This document shows, piece after piece, positions 1-11,685 of a DNA stretch of 64,000 nt. The position numbers and the translations under genes were made by a program. The first letter of the stretch is position 1, and each line of letters starts with the position of its first letter. This DNA is from Hygrocybe punicea (lineage: Eukaryota; Basidiomycota; Agaricomycetes; Agaricales; Hygrophoraceae). The DNA lies in NCBI GenBank assembly GCA_963556145.1, contig OY744465.1, positions 4,278,001-4,342,000 of the forward strand, given 5' to 3'. The notes below the pieces were generated by a model, which ran no database searches, was not told the origin of the DNA, and saw nothing but the letters and a program-made list of their open reading frames with translations.

Positions 1-352
1 CTGCTGCCGCTGTTGCTGCTGCTGCCGCATTGCTGCTGCTGCTGCTGGCCATCGTGGTTGCCACTTCCGCTACCGCTGCCGCTGCCGCTGCAGCTGCCGG
101 CATTGCTGCTGCTGCTGCTGGCCGTCATGGTTGTCGTTGCCATTGGATGGCTTTTGCTGTTGCCGCTGCCGCTGCCGCTGCTGCTGCTGCCGTTGCTGCC
201 GGCGCTGCTGCTTCCGCTGTTGCTGCTGCTTCCGCTGTTGCTGCTGCTGCTGGCCATTGCCGTTGTCGTTGCCTGGTTGCTGTTGCCGTTGCCATTGCCA
301 TTGCCGTTGCCGCCGCTGGTGGTGGTGGTGGTGGTGGTGGTGGTGGTGTTGC
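1..352. repeat. CTG/GCC/GGT trinucleotide low-complexity block (hA cargo)
   Basis: Nearly uninterrupted GCT, GCC, GTT and GGT triplets. All frames stay open, giving poly-Q/H/N/R on the minus strand and poly-L/A/V on the plus strand. Reading from the hA cargo at 19.6 kb, the likely sense is minus, with a Q/H/N-rich product downstream of an intron whose acceptor lies near 454. I would not trust any single open frame here as a protein. Confidence 0.85.
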
Positions 353-819
353 TGCTGTCCCGCGTCCCTTGGCATTGCGTTGGCGTTGGCATTCAACTTG
401 TGCCAAGGTGGGTGTGGTCGCGATGTGGTCGCGGTCAAGTTGCCTGTCGCAAATAACATTAGTAAAGTTAAGAAAAAATCGAAACATACCTTGATGAACA
501 CAACACAAATTGTGTTGTGTTCAACCCGCGTTGATGTTGCTGTGTTGCGTGAAAGGTCACCGCCGGTCACATGATGCCGTTTAACACGAAATAGTAAGTA
601 AAGAAATACAAAAAACAAATGAAATCAATACCTTAAAAATATCCGCGTTCACGGTTTGAACGCAGTTTGGAGCCGTTCAGGAAATCCGGCAGGCCTTGAA
701 ACCCGGAACTGAACCCGCGGTCCAGTTCAGCACTTGGCTGAACTTAGACCGAACTTAGGGTTCGGTTTGGGGTTTGAACCAGGTTCGGCTAGGTTCGGAA
801 CCGAACTACGGCAACACTA
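1..819 (-). mobile_element. hA hAT-like non-autonomous element, right part (left end outside window)
   Basis: The right terminus reads CCGAACTACGGCAACACTA at 801-819 and is followed by CGCCAACG, the expected 8-bp target duplication; the left copy lies outside the window. The GGTTCGG-rich subterminal block (640-819), the intron-like block around 455-480 and the trinucleotide-rich cargo match the complete copies at 11839-12981 and 19207-20325. No transposase is present. Assignment to hAT rests on the TAGTGTTGCC-type end and the 8-bp duplications of the complete copies. Confidence 0.8.
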
Positions 820-827
820 CGCCAACG

Positions 828-1204
828 TGTCAACCAATGTATCTGGCACCAACAACTCAAACAACGATGACATGGCCAAAACAACATCAATGACATCCAG
901 TGATGAGTTGTCAACACCTTGTGTGTGAACGCTGCAATGTCAATTGATGTTGGCACGATGCATGTGAGGTGAATTGAGGGCCAGGGTAGGGTACAGGTAC
1001 CTACTCACCTGCTACCTACACAGCTTGGTTGCAGCTTGGTTGGTCAAGCTGCAGCTAAGTCACTGCATCAACTATAGCCAGCAGTAGTCAACTGTAGTCA
1101 GCTACCTTCGACTACTGGCTATGACTATAAAAATTTAAGTAGTTAGCTTAGTCATAGCTGCGGCTAACCTTAGCTGGCTTGTGGCTAGCTTAGCCACAGC
1201 AACA
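828..1204. other. Intergenic stretch with AGCTGGCTA-type inverted repeats
   Basis: No gene seen. The part 1020-1200 is rich in short inverted repeats (TAGCCAGCAGTAG, CTACTGGCTATG, GGCTAAGCTAGCC-like). It ends in GCCACAGCAACACTA at about 1192-1206, which resembles an hA-type right terminus, but no matching left end or duplication was found. A single TGTCAATTGATG core like the centre of the dyads described below occurs near 937-948. Confidence 0.4.
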
Positions 1205-1925
1205 CTATTCATGATCCCATTGCTGAAGCTATTTTTGATACAGGGCCAAAGTCATCCAGGCTTTTGCATTATTCTGGTAGTAGAAACCGAGCTGTGCACC
1301 TGTCTTATTTCCAAACACTCGAGGTTTCTTTGCTTTCCCAATAATGATAGGTGGCAGTTTCTCTGATCCATCTGCATTAGATGTGAAGGTGTAAGTCAGC
1401 CTGACCTTTTTGCCCTTGACTCCTGAATTCATCTTGTTGGCAAGCCCTCTATCTGGAGGCATGCTGTATTGGAAATAAGTGTTACTGAAATGAAATCAAC
1501 AGATATGGTATGTGCCAGTAGGACAACCCAGTTTCATCCATGTTAAAAAGGTCACATAGCTCACCACCATACTTCTCAATCAGCTCCTGGATATGCTCCT
1601 GCTCCCCTTTCATGGTCTTTGTGTCCATTGATGTGGCCTCACCATGATGCTTAAACTCTCGCAAGTTATTCCTCACCTTGAAATGAGCCAACCAACCCTC
1701 ACTTAAATGGAGATGTTCATCTGCAGGGACACCAACCAGGTCTGCAAATTTCATCCACTTTTGGCATAGGACTTCACCAGTGATGAGAATGTCATTTGCC
1801 ATTGCCTTCAACACCCAAAGTTCTAACATTTTGGTGACCTCTGGATGTTGAGTTTGATGGGCCTGTGTTGTGTGTGTGCCATTGTTTTGTCCCCATTCTT
1901 CCTGTGACTTTTCTTCATCCTTCAC
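1205..1925 (-). pseudogene. pogo/Tigger-type DDE transposase, truncated
   Basis: The minus strand encodes a middle segment of a pogo-family (Tc1/mariner superfamily) transposase. Visible parts are a CENP-B-like second helix-turn-helix (LVGVPADEHLHLSEGWLAHF), the first catalytic block FNMDETGL near 1530, then MPPDRGLANKM, followed by the strand KVRLTYTFTSNADGSEKLPP and the motif KAWMTLALYQ. A probable intron (about 1463-1528, ending in AATACAG) joins DETGL to MPPDRGL, as the family motif demands. The frame stops soon after ALYQK at about 1229, so the second and third catalytic acids are missing. The element is inactive. Family assignment is confident; the exact N-terminus is unclear. Confidence 0.8.
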
Positions 1926-2099
1926 CCATGCAGAGACAAGTGGCTGTGCTCAGTTAGCCTTCATTCTTTTTGATGGCAAAGTATCGAGTGCATGGGGATT
2001 GGTTAAGGCTGGTCTCTTCTTCATTGGTGAATGTGAATGTATCACAGGATCTGGGGTTTCAAGCATTGTTATTGATGCAACATCAGCTATACATGTGTC

Positions 2100-3245
2100 T
2101 GAAGCCTTGAAGGTATTGGTTCAAGGGAAGAACCAGTGAGCCAGTGTAAATTGGATGACAGCTATTGCACCTGGAATCTGTGTGTAGTACTTGTCAGGTG
2201 TGATGAGATTACCTTAGTGTTGTGCAGGTCAAGCCAGGCCATATAAAGCCCAGCCAGGCCAGGCCAAAGCCCTTTCAGGCCCTTGAGCCAGGGCCTGGCC
2301 TGACATTTGAAAAAGGCCCTCAGGCCCTGGCTTTTTGTAGATAATTTTTAAGCAAATATGCATGGATTACTGAGGTTTTTGCAAGTTTTTTAGAATCTCA
2401 AAGAACTATAATATTGTAATTCTAACTTCTCTGCTCAAGTGCTATCATCCCAACTCTATCCTATGATGTATATAACTTTATTTTATTGTTTCAAAATACC
2501 CATTCAAAAAGTAGAATATTTATCACCTCCTGAAATGAAGTTTATCCTTATTGCCCAATTAGCATTCAAAATCAGAAGTAATTTAGGTGTCTTCAATGAA
2601 TTGAGAAATTTTTATCATATTTTTTATTTTTAATGCTTCAATTTGTTGAAAGTGTTATTGACCCACAAAATTAAGAATGTCAGATATAAGTACATCCTGA
2701 TTAAATTAAGCCTATTTCATACCTGTAATATGTGCAGGTATGTGAAAAGGCTACAAATGTAATTCTATGAACCCTACAAAGTGTTTCCCAAAATCACTAT
2801 CAAAGCCCTGGCTTGGGCCAGGCCAGGCCAGAGCTTTTGGAAAGCCCAAGCCCTGAAAAGCCAGGCCAGGCCCCAGGCTTTCAGGCCAAGCCAGGCCTGC
2901 ACATCACTAATTACCCTCAACATTGTATGCTGGCAATGGTATGACATTGTGTGTCCTGATCATCTTTTGTAGGCTTTGTTGAGCCTCTGTACTCTTGGCT
3001 GGCCAATTTTCAATGTGAAATTCAATTGGAAGGTCTTTCCAATAATGATCAGTAACTGGTAGCAAAATTTATGGACTACACTGACTGTCAGAGTTTGAGG
3101 ATTCATCAATGGTATCCTTTGCCTGCCATTATTTTCACTGTATGACAGGTGAGGTAGTGAGTGCAACATAATGATTAGACAACATACTGTGAAGACAGGA
3201 TGCCTGAATTTAATTTTTGAGGTGGCATTGATCTGCAAGCTTGGG
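2100..3245 (-). pseudogene. Unknown coding remnant split by a hAT-type MITE
   Basis: On the minus strand a coding-like stretch runs up to 2910 with WPAKSTEAQQSLQKM followed by IPLPAYNVEG. If the insertion at 2215-2909 and one duplication copy are ignored, it continues in frame as NLITPDKYYTQIPG and VIQFTLAHW. The pattern IPLPAY-x-x-x-G-x-LI-P-x-x-Y recalls a domain seen in many agaricomycete repeat-associated proteins of unknown function; I recognise the style but cannot name it. Several stops lie upstream, so the gene is decayed. It sits just upstream of the pogo remnant on the same strand, but I see no evidence that they form one gene. Confidence 0.4.
2215..2909. mobile_element. hAT-type MITE with AGGCC-rich TIRs
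   Basis: Left end TAGTGTTGTGCAGGTCAAG and right end CTGCACATCACTA form terminal inverted repeats. Subterminal zones are dense in GCCAGGCC/GGCCTGG repeats (2225-2335 and 2800-2900); the middle is AT-rich and has no gene. Flanks are ATTACCT (2208-2214) and ATTACCCT (2910-2917), an imperfect 8-bp duplication. The host sequence reads through in frame when the element is removed. Confidence 0.75.
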
Positions 3246-3364
3246 TCAGAGTTGATGAATAATCCTTTGACCTGTTCTCTTTGCGTTCATGATGTTGTTT
3301 AGGTTTTGTGATGCTCGGTCAAAATCATCATCAAAGTTCTGATATCCAGGTGCTTCCCCTGCTA

Positions 3365-3870
3365 AGGCCCTACATGGGTATACCACAGGTCCAATTTCTG
3401 GACACTGCACCCGTACCCACCATACCTGCACCCACTCAGATAACAGGTACATACCATTCCTGAATGATGGCGGGTACGGCAGTAGATGGCAGGTACCTGG
3501 TACACTGTGGGCACATGGGAGCCCCATACCTCGCATGGGCCATATGCATGTCAATTGATGTCATTGTCACCCAAGGTAGATGGGGGGTCTCTGGTGGGCC
3601 TCGCACTCAGAATTAACCTCATTCGCAAGGGGTGGGGTCTCTGGTGGGCTTCACAGTCAGGGTTAACCTCGTTCACAAGGGGTGGGGGTGCAGTGTGAGC
3701 CCTATGCATCAGTCGATGTGTCTGCACATGTTTGTGAGGTCCCCATGTATTCTTCTGTGCTGGAGACCTCGCAAACATGTGTTGATGCATGTCTGCAAGG
3801 TGTGGTTGTTGTGAGGCATGGTTGTTGGGAGGGTTAGCAATGTCAATGAGGCTAGGTTGGGGGCATGTAC
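3365..3870. mobile_element. Degenerate hC-like hAT fragment
   Basis: The start TAAGGCCCTACATGGGTATA resembles the hC left end at 17424 (TAGGCAATGACACGGGTATA). The order of GCGGGTACGG, GTAGATGGCAGG and a CCTCGC...TGTCAATTGATG dyad is also shared with 17.43-17.65 kb. I could not find a convincing right terminus or duplication, so this is called a fragment. Confidence 0.4.
3529..3576. repeat. Compound dyad motif
   Basis: Left arm CCTCGCATG, centre TGTCAATTGATG, degenerate right arm CCCAAGG; 48 bp. A shorter relative lies at 3767-3800 (CCTCGCAAA ... TGCAAGG). See the finding on the recurrent dyad. Confidence 0.5.
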
Positions 3871-3972
3871 CTGAGCCATTTGGTGGGTGCCGTGAGATCC
3901 CAGGGGTATCTACAAGTAACGAAAGTGAGACCCTGCAAGGTCATATGAAACAGTGCCTAGGCACTGATGGGT

Positions 3973-5467
3973 TCAGACATTTTCATCCTCGAATTTCAGG
4001 AGCACCAGCTTGGCTGATGGAGTGCCATGGCGGGATTTGTGCTTCGGGGGGATACAAGTCACCATCAAGATGGCACCTTCCATGTTGATTTGGCATGGAG
4101 AGAATGGAACTGCACACTTGGGGCTGCCAAGTTCCACCTTCACATGGGCCACACCTGGTTCTGATTTGATTACCAGGAGAGGGAACTCCTGCTTGACAGA
4201 AGCAGGAGCACACCAGCCAAGGGGCAGTACAGCAGGAGCCAGAGTCATGGGTGCATCAGGATAGGTGATAGGGAGGTTACTCGGGGTGGGGCACATGCCT
4301 GGAGATTCCATGATTGCATATGTGCATTTCAATGCACGACTCGGTTTTGTGTCAATCATTTCAATGTTGCTGTCTGTAGCTTCATTATCAGTCACCCACA
4401 TCACTGAGCCACCCCCATTGTGATAGTGCACCTCATTGTGAAATGTGCTTTTGGGCTGTGGGGTGTCCGCAGGGTGCCTGCAGGGGGTCTCAAGGGAGGC
4501 ACCAACATTCATTTCTAGCTTGAGTTGAGCAAGATCGCAGGCACGGTCCACCTCATAGACCTGACCCTGTAGCACAGTCATCTGTGTGCGAAGAGATTCG
4601 ATGAGGGTTTGCATGTCACGATTTTGCTGCATGCTGGCAAACAGCTGGCCACTGTGCAGGCTCCGATTGGTCCTCTCGATTGCGTGTCTCCTGCATGCCC
4701 AGGTCAAAGGCCTGCAACATCTTCTCCACAAAATCTGAACTATTTCCTCCACGTGCAGTGCATCAGACTGGCAATTGGTCATGGATCCCCTGGACGACAG
4801 CCACTTTGGGGCAGACAGCTGGTGGGGCCAGGGCCACATCCTTGTCTGTGCTGATAGCACCCATCTCAGGCTCATCATTGTCATTGTCGTCCCTGTCTGC
4901 AAAATTGCCATCACTCAGATCCCGCATCCCAGTTCTCTCATTGATCATGTCCTTGATATAATGTGCACATTTGACATTGGGAGAGCACACACCATGACCT
5001 GTCAGCTTTGTTTTTTTCACAAGCTGTTAATGTGTTGTTGGCAAAGTCCCCATGGCACACATGAGGGAACCCCCTACCTGTTTGTACTTGGTCTCAAGGA
5101 ACTTCAGCGCATGGTCCAGCTGTTCATGTCTGCAAGCCCATTTGACATAGTTCTGATGCATGACCTTCCATCCATGTTGCCCAAGCAGGAGCTCAGCCTC
5201 CATCACATCCAACAACACTTTGATGTCATCTTGTGAGTAATTTCCAGCTCCATAAGGTCAGCCACACTTGGCACCATGTGCCCTGTCATCATGTTCAATG
5301 CGGACTTGTCGCCATGCCCTAGGATCCAGTGGCTGAACCTGGTACTTTGTCTTGAGCTTCAGTACACGCTGTTTGTGTGCTGCAGCATATCCTGGAAGCC
5401 TGACAAGGTCCCAGGCATCTAGCAGTTCATTGTTGTTGTCTGCTATCCTCAGACCAAGGCCATCCAA
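3973..5467 (-). pseudogene. SANT/Myb-like and coiled-coil protein, decayed
   Basis: Unknown function, but the architecture is clear. In order on the minus strand: a DNA-binding-like trihelix/SANT segment (NYSQDDIKVLLDVMEAELLL, then GWKVMHQNYVKWA and LETKYKQ), an intron at 5024-5077 (GTAGGG ... TTAACAG, 54 nt), then LVKKTKLTGHG, HYIKDMINERTGMRDLSD, an acidic linker, a heptad-rich coil (MQTLIESLRTQMTVLQGQVY) near 4500-4620, and a Pro-rich tail. Removing the intron joins KYKQ to LVKKT in frame. I associate this order with a large agaricomycete family, often repeat-linked, of unknown role. Defects are a TGA at 5258-5260 where CGA (Arg) is expected, another stop near 5466, and a frameshift around 4670-4690. 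The coding sequence probably extends upstream toward 5590. A DNA-binding role is inferred from the fold only. Confidence 0.6.
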
Positions 5468-5870
5468 TCAGAGGTAGGGGTTGACTGGCATGCCATGATA
5501 CCCTGTTCGAGGGACCCCCAGAATTGTTACTGGATCAAATGTGTATTCCTGTGGGCCGTCATCCCACTGGCCAATCAGTGACAGTGGCAAAGCATGAACA
5601 GAACAAGCCTGACCTGGACTGGTGCCATGACAGTGGGCATTGCTCCAAAGGTGGCATGCCCTGGGTTATTTGAAATCTGGTGGAGGTGAGCTCTGGCACC
5701 TGCATGAAGAGGTCACAACTCACTGGCAAAGTCACCTGCAGACCAGCCATGTATAGAATCCAATGGGAGAATGGGTCTAGCTGGTGGGCTGGTGTAGCAG
5801 CCTTGAAGTTTCCCCCAGCATCACTGGGGTCGATGTGAGGCAGCAAAGAGGGAGGGTGGGTAGAGTTCAT

Positions 5871-7086
5871 GGGGGAAATGTGAGGGGAATGCAGTTAGAG
5901 CATGGATATACCACCTTTTAAACCTGAGAGCATTGGATCTGACTGGAAGTCCTGCCTCACCAAGTCTGTGTCTACATTGTGGGCCCAGGTACAGCCTAAG
6001 TGAGTCCCGATGTAGGCAAGGTGGCCACCCTCCCCACTATCTGATGTATTTGAATAGACAAGTGATCAGTGGGTCAAGGAGTATGAATGAAGCTATCAAA
6101 CTCACCTGGCCAGGAGACAGCGTGCACTCCAGCTCAAAATGAGCTTGAGAATGGTCAAGGTTGTCCAGTCTTGCATGAAAAGGAAGAGGTGGGTTAGGAA
6201 ACTATGTCTGGATGTGGATGAGATTGGGCAAGGGGGTGAGGGGTAGAGTTTGAGGAGCACTGGGCGATATTGGTGGTGTAGGGAACGGTGGCAAATTTAG
6301 GGGGCTGCCAAGGTGATATATACAGCTAGTGATGTTGGCATGGCATATGTGTAAAATGGAGAATTGAGGGGGAGGGGAGTGGTGAGCAGGATAGAGTGGA
6401 GGGGGAGGGGGAGTGGAGAGCACCCAGATGAGGATGTGACCAGAAGTGGATGTGGGATTAATTTTGAACTCTAGAGGGGGTCCCCCCCTCATGTATATAC
6501 GTGGTTATCAGAGGGCTCAATTAGGTTCATGATCTATGGTGGGACCCTGGGCGACCCAACAGGATGGCTCAGTTGCCTTCTATGGTCAAGTTTTACTTTA
6601 TTGTATTTTAGAAACTTGTTTAAACAGCTATGGAAAGTCACTCAATACTTCTCAGGAAGGGTCACAGAATAAATCTAAAGCTGCTACAAAACATGTATGC
6701 AGCACATGACTTTGCAGTGTATATACAAAAATATCAAACCTTAATGATATCTAGTTATTGTTTATCTCTCAAATATTTCTGGTATATTATTCACAATATT
6801 TTATAGGTCTCAATGTCATATGTACCAGTGCTTTGAAACGTCATTCTGCATCAGATCAATATTGCTATAATGATGATACCAAGGATGACAACAATACAAA
6901 TATGCATGATATTGTTGGTGGTGGATCAAAGTTGTTCATGAACCTTCTCCATATTTATCAAATTCCATAATGTATTCTACTAATGTGAAATCCAGATTCA
7001 GAGAATATATAAAACAATCAGATACAAGAAGTGATATGTTAAATACATTAACCTGTTTTGTTCCATGGGATGTGTTATGACCACAA
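5871..7086. other. No gene recognised
   Basis: Mixed composition. 6190-6480 is G/A-rich on the plus strand; 6600-7080 is AT-rich with scattered short frames. It may hold worn upstream parts of the Helitron remnant that follows, but I see nothing I can name. Confidence 0.4.
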
Positions 7087-8253
7087 TTGACAACAGATCA
7101 ACTAAAGTTTATTGCAGGGGCTCATAAGATTATCACATATGCTAGATCTCATAGTGCAGATATTCAAGCTTCAATCAAGAACCATACATATGCAAATTGT
7201 GCTCAATATCTATCTGTATTTGATGTCATAGATATTGAAGTTTTACATAAGGAATCAAAGGCATCTAATGCAAGAGCAATGAAATGATATCAAAGCCAAA
7301 ATATAGAATACAAAGTAAAAAATTGCAATCACTAATAAGATATTGACAAATAAAAGGGGTAGAGTATAAAGTAAATCATGCAAAGTCAGAACAAAAATAT
7401 AAAAATAAAAACATATTTCTACCTCCACCCCTCACAGCTGCTCTACAACATGTAATTATAGCTAATGCATGTCAAGATATGTCACCTGATCAGATATCAG
7501 AATCAGGACGTGCTATATGCGGTCAATTGACTCCAATAAATATTTATCAAAACACTCTAATGTCAACATAGACTTGAAGATATTGATAAACCCAGGTGTG
7601 ATACAAACAGAGTGGTTGACTGCCAAGGATCCTATTAAAGGCTTGGATGGCCCTGTCTTAATATGCACGAGTTGCCATAAATCTTTGGCAAAAATGAAGT
7701 CTCATTGTTGTCATTAGCAAATGGAAAATGGTTAAGAGATGTTCCAGTACAGTTTGACAGATTTATCATTTTCAGAACAGTTGCTGGTTGCAAGAGTGCA
7801 ACACAATCATTGCATTGTGAGAGTATCTTCAGGAAAGCATAAAATGAGAGCGAATGCTATAACCTTTGCTAATCCCATTCCTAAGGTGTATGATATTCTA
7901 CCTCCACCTATTGATGACTTGGATGAGGTTTTAGCATTTATTTATACAGGTCCATGTAAGCCCACTAAATCAGACTTTAAGAGAACACCTCTTCTTATAA
8001 GAAGAAAGCTGCATTGGAATGGTTAAAGTTGAATCATTGTGATTATTACAATCTGGAGATATCACAAAGAAATCTTGATTAGTATCCAGAAAATGGTCCT
8101 CCAGTTGTCATAGTTTACAAATAAAAATCCAGAGTCAACAGCTGTTGATGACACTGAAGAGGAAGATGGTGTTGAATCAGGACAATGTCCATTCATTGTT
8201 CATGGTTTCAGAGGTGAAGAATAAGTGCCAAAGCTCTCAAGGCCATTGCATTA
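7087..8253 (+). pseudogene. Helitron helicase N-terminal region (DUF6570-like), broken
   Basis: Successive plus-strand segments match the region upstream of the Rep/helicase of basidiomycete Helitrons: a cysteine pair in CTSCHKSLAKMK (about 7665-7700), then LSFSEQLLVARVQHNHCIVR, the motif GKHKMRANAITFANPIPKVY, LPPPIDDLDEVLAFIYTGPC and FKRTPLLIRR (7755-8010). Further on come LEISQRNLD-type and ESTAVDDTEEEDGVESGQCP segments in shifted frames up to about 8215. In intact proteins this module precedes the HUH nickase and PIF1-like helicase, neither of which is present. Stops and frameshifts at about 7715 and 8026 break the frame. The coding trace reaches the palindromic MITE at 8254 and may resume for a few codons after it. 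The name rests on my recall of the family. Confidence 0.65.
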
Positions 8254-9065
8254 CAGCCATTTTTGAAAATTTTGAGACTTTTTGAATTTTTTTGATAGTT
8301 TAGAAAAATGTTGACTTAGAAAGATTTTGAGTGCTGTGTTTTGTATCTCATGAAATACTGCATGGATTGACATAGTTATAGAGGGAAAGTTGTACTATGT
8401 CTTAAGGGCTATCTGCTCCTGTAATTACATTTAGAAAATATTTAGTGTGTGGTGAGTTGTGGATGAAACAAAAGGTAAACCAGTACTTTGTGACACCCCA
8501 AATGATATTGTCAAGTAATGCCATCAAATGAACTCCTATGAAGAAGATTGTAGAGAGACAGTTGTTCATTTTGTCAAGGGCTAGAAGTACATATACCGTG
8601 TTTTTTATTATTTTTTGTTCTTTGAGCCAATATTTATGACTTTTGTAGTTATGATCTTAATACAGACAAGCATAGTAATGATGTAATATTGGCTCAAAGA
8701 ACAAAAAATAATAAAAAACATGGTATATGTACTTCTAGCCCTTGACAAAATGAACAACTGTCTCTCTACAATCTTCTTCATAGGAGTTCATTTGATGGCA
8801 TTACTTGACAATATCATTTGGGGTGTCACAAAGTACTGGTTTACTTTTTGTTTCATCCACAACTCACCACACACTAAATATTTTCTAAATGTAATTACAG
8901 GAGTAGATAGCCCTTAAGACATAGTACAACTTTCCCTCTATAACCATGTCAATCCATGCAGTATTTCATGAGATACAAAACACAGCACTCAAAATCTTTC
9001 TAAGTCAACATTTTTCTAAACTATCAAAAAAATTCAAAAAGTCTCAAGAATTTCAAAAATGGCTG
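8254..9065. mobile_element. Palindromic Tc1/mariner-type foldback MITE
   Basis: Two arms of about 370 bp (8254-8630 and 8690-9065) are near-perfect inverted copies around a short centre (about 8632-8688). Ends are CAGCCATTTTTGAAA and its complement, flanked by TA on both sides (8252-8253, 9066-9067), the target duplication expected for Tc1/mariner/pogo. No gene. It sits at the end of the Helitron coding trace, so it probably inserted into it. Confidence 0.85.
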
Positions 9066-9067
9066 TA

Positions 9068-10086
9068 ATCACAAACAGATTATGAGTCCCATTAAGGGGA
9101 TCATTGTATAGGCTGACTTTCTGCAACCGAAAAATTATCCCTAAGCCTGATTTTACAAGCCATGTGAACTTATTTTTATAAGCTGTTGGGCTAGCAGAGT
9201 GTCCTCAAGCTCAATCACTAAGCTTGAGTGGCTAAGATCAATCCTAATCCTACTGACTACCAAACAGGGCTATCTACTGAATCCAACTGTGGGAAGGTCA
9301 CATGATCTACCAGATCTCCCTATCACACCATGTGAAATCTTTTGTAACTTTGGGAAATAAGAATGATAGTCCATTGTGAAGCAATCTGACTTGTGGAATT
9401 TGAGTCAAAAAGGATGTATTTTCCAACAATCACTAAACCATGTGATGCTATATAACTGATGTTATGCAGTACATATACCACAGAAAAAATGTCAAATGGC
9501 ATGATCCTCTTCAAATATGATTCTCATATCTGCACTGACCCCATCAATATTCTAAAACATAGCATGAACAAGCTGAGAATATAAAGTATTTTGAATAGCT
9601 TGCAATGTAGGATGAAGACTGGACTATATACTGTCTTCTCTGCCACTATGTAAAGTACTGTTTATTGAGGAAATTGGACATGCAGAATTTGATGACTGTA
9701 AAGGGATAGAAAATGATGAATTGATGAATTATCACTGTTTGGCAAGCTCTTTGTTAGTTGGTGCATTCCGGTGTCAGGATTGTAGTATTTGACAGAAAGC
9801 TTATTTGTGTCTGTACAGATCACATGACTGTCTGAATGTTCAAATACCCCAAATATATGTTAATTGTTCACCATTGTCTGTTTGCCTTTTTGTGCTAATT
9901 CAGGAGACCAATTTAAAACCAGTATACTACATGTTGATGATGACTGGTGAGACCTTCATAATAATAAAAGTTTGTGATAGCCATGTTTTTCTGAATACAC
10001 CATAAGAGTGTACTGGGATTTTAAGTCACAGAAAAGAACAATCCTTATATAAATTGGGAGGGTAGGATGAGTAACCTGCCATGCAA
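9068..10086. other. No gene recognised
   Basis: AT-rich, only short frames, no repeat boundary that I can pair. Possibly the decayed continuation of the Helitron. Confidence 0.4.
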
Positions 10087-10582
10087 TATAGAGACTCAAC
10101 ATCCCCCTGAGTCCGTATTGTCAATATCTCACGAATCCGGATGAACCTGACATCTCCAAACAACTTGCATTTCAACCCAATGTAACTCGACGTGACATGA
10201 CATGACATAACCTGATGTGACCCAATGTATGCCACTGATATGCAGTCTCTCCCTTTGATAGTGTTGCCGAAGTTCAGTTCGGTCCGGTTTTTCGAGTTTT
10301 TTGGAAAACCTGAACCGAAACCACTGGTTCGGTTCAGCCATTTGCTGAACCTGAACTGAAACCGTGCAGAACGATTTCATGGCATTCGGTTCATGTTTAA
10401 ACGCATTTAAACTGCTGAACCGTGGTGGGGAGGGGGCCTAGACCATTCATGTGGTCCACGGCAGCCCACTCTCCACGGTGAGGTTGCGTAAATACCTCGT
10501 GAATGACATCCGCTGCTCTTCGCGAGGTAGGTGTGGTGCCCGTACCTGCGGAACCCATACCCACCGTGATCCATCCTAACAA

Positions 10583-10636
10583 TCTCGCGAAGAACGGGGC
10601 CACGTCAATTGACGCGCTCCGTCTGTTTTTGCGAGG
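10583..10636. repeat. Compound dyad motif
   Basis: Arms TCTCGCGAA and TTGCGAGG around the palindrome CGTCAATTGACG; 54 bp. A sister copy lies at 10685-10738 (CCTCGCAAA ... TTCGCGAGG, also 54 bp). An arms-only version is at 10493-10532, and an isolated core at about 10784-10795. Clustered in the left part of the outer hA element. Confidence 0.75.
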
Positions 10637-10867
10637 TTGGGTTGGGGCCAGGGACATTCCATGGGTGTCTGTGCGTGCTACCTACCTCGCAAAGAATGGG
10701 GACGCGTCAATTGATGTGCTCCGTCTGTTTTCGCGAGGTTGGATGGGGCTGGGGACTTCCTATGGGCATCCGCACGTCAATTGATGCGGCTAGGGCGTGT
10801 TCGTTGAAGATGCGGGTTCTTGGTGGCTTCAGAACAATATAAAGAAATATGATCCTAACCAAGGGGG

Positions 10868-11685
10868 TGTCAGTGTAGAAGTGACTGTGGATAAGTCAGT
10901 GTCGGGAATAGTAGTAAAAGTAAAGGAATGTAAGTAAAATATAAAGCCGCCGTGTAAAACTGGACTAATAACAATAAATCCGGCGATGAACGGAGTAAAA
11001 ACGGACAAATAACGAAGAACCCGATGATGCCGACGATGTCGGGTATGGCGGGTCGGGTCGGGTCGGGTCGGGTCGGGTCGGAAACAATGAACAAATATAC
11101 GGGAACAACGATAAAGACGACGAAGTGGACTATAAAAGCTAAGGGTCTACGTGGACGAGCATTTGAAGGGATTAAAAAGATTCTGACTATGAGGGAAATG
11201 GGGACTAATGGTATCTCTTTTTTTGTACGGTTGTCGGGGACCATTTTTATAGTACATGTGTGTGTAGCTACTTTCGGACATGTCTACTTTGGCCGATAGA
11301 AACTACAAAGAAAAGATGAAATGGAGATGTGAAAAGGGGGGTTGCAATGCGACGAAGACAGGAAAATGGAGGGGAAAACGAATATGCAAGGAAAAGATCT
11401 AAAAAGTCCTACATATCTCTGAAAGGATGAGGGGATGCACAAATAGGGTAAATCCAAAGTCGGGGATTGAGTCCGATGAGATCCATCTTCTAGCATTGGA
11501 ACTCCGGGGCTTATGAGGCTGCCGGATTTGGTCCGAGAGCGGCTGTGATGAAGCGGCATACGTCGGGTCACATCGGTCACATCGGGTCACATCGGGTTGG
11601 AATGGGGATCGATTGGAGGCATCAGGTTCGTCTGGATTCGTGATATATTGATGATACGGACTCAGAGAGACGTCGAGTCTCTACA
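10868..11685 (+). mobile_element. LTR-C copy inside hA element
   Basis: Starts TGTCAGTGTAGAAGTG after the purine run CCAAGGGGG (10858-10866) and ends near GAGTCTCTACA. It aligns in inverted orientation with LTR-C at 10087-15012. It contains a GGTCG pentamer array at about 11048-11082. About 50 bp of interior (GGTGGCTTCAG...) precede it, so it looks like a 3' LTR with a truncated interior. Flanking duplication not identified. Confidence 0.65.

Noticed and set aside
1..560. Poly-L/A/V frames on the plus strand
   Set aside because: Shadows of triplet repeats; the conserved intron and exon start indicate the minus strand as sense.
11048..11082. GGTCG pentamer array as a telomere-like repeat
   Set aside because: Only a few units, internal to LTR-C and not of telomeric type.
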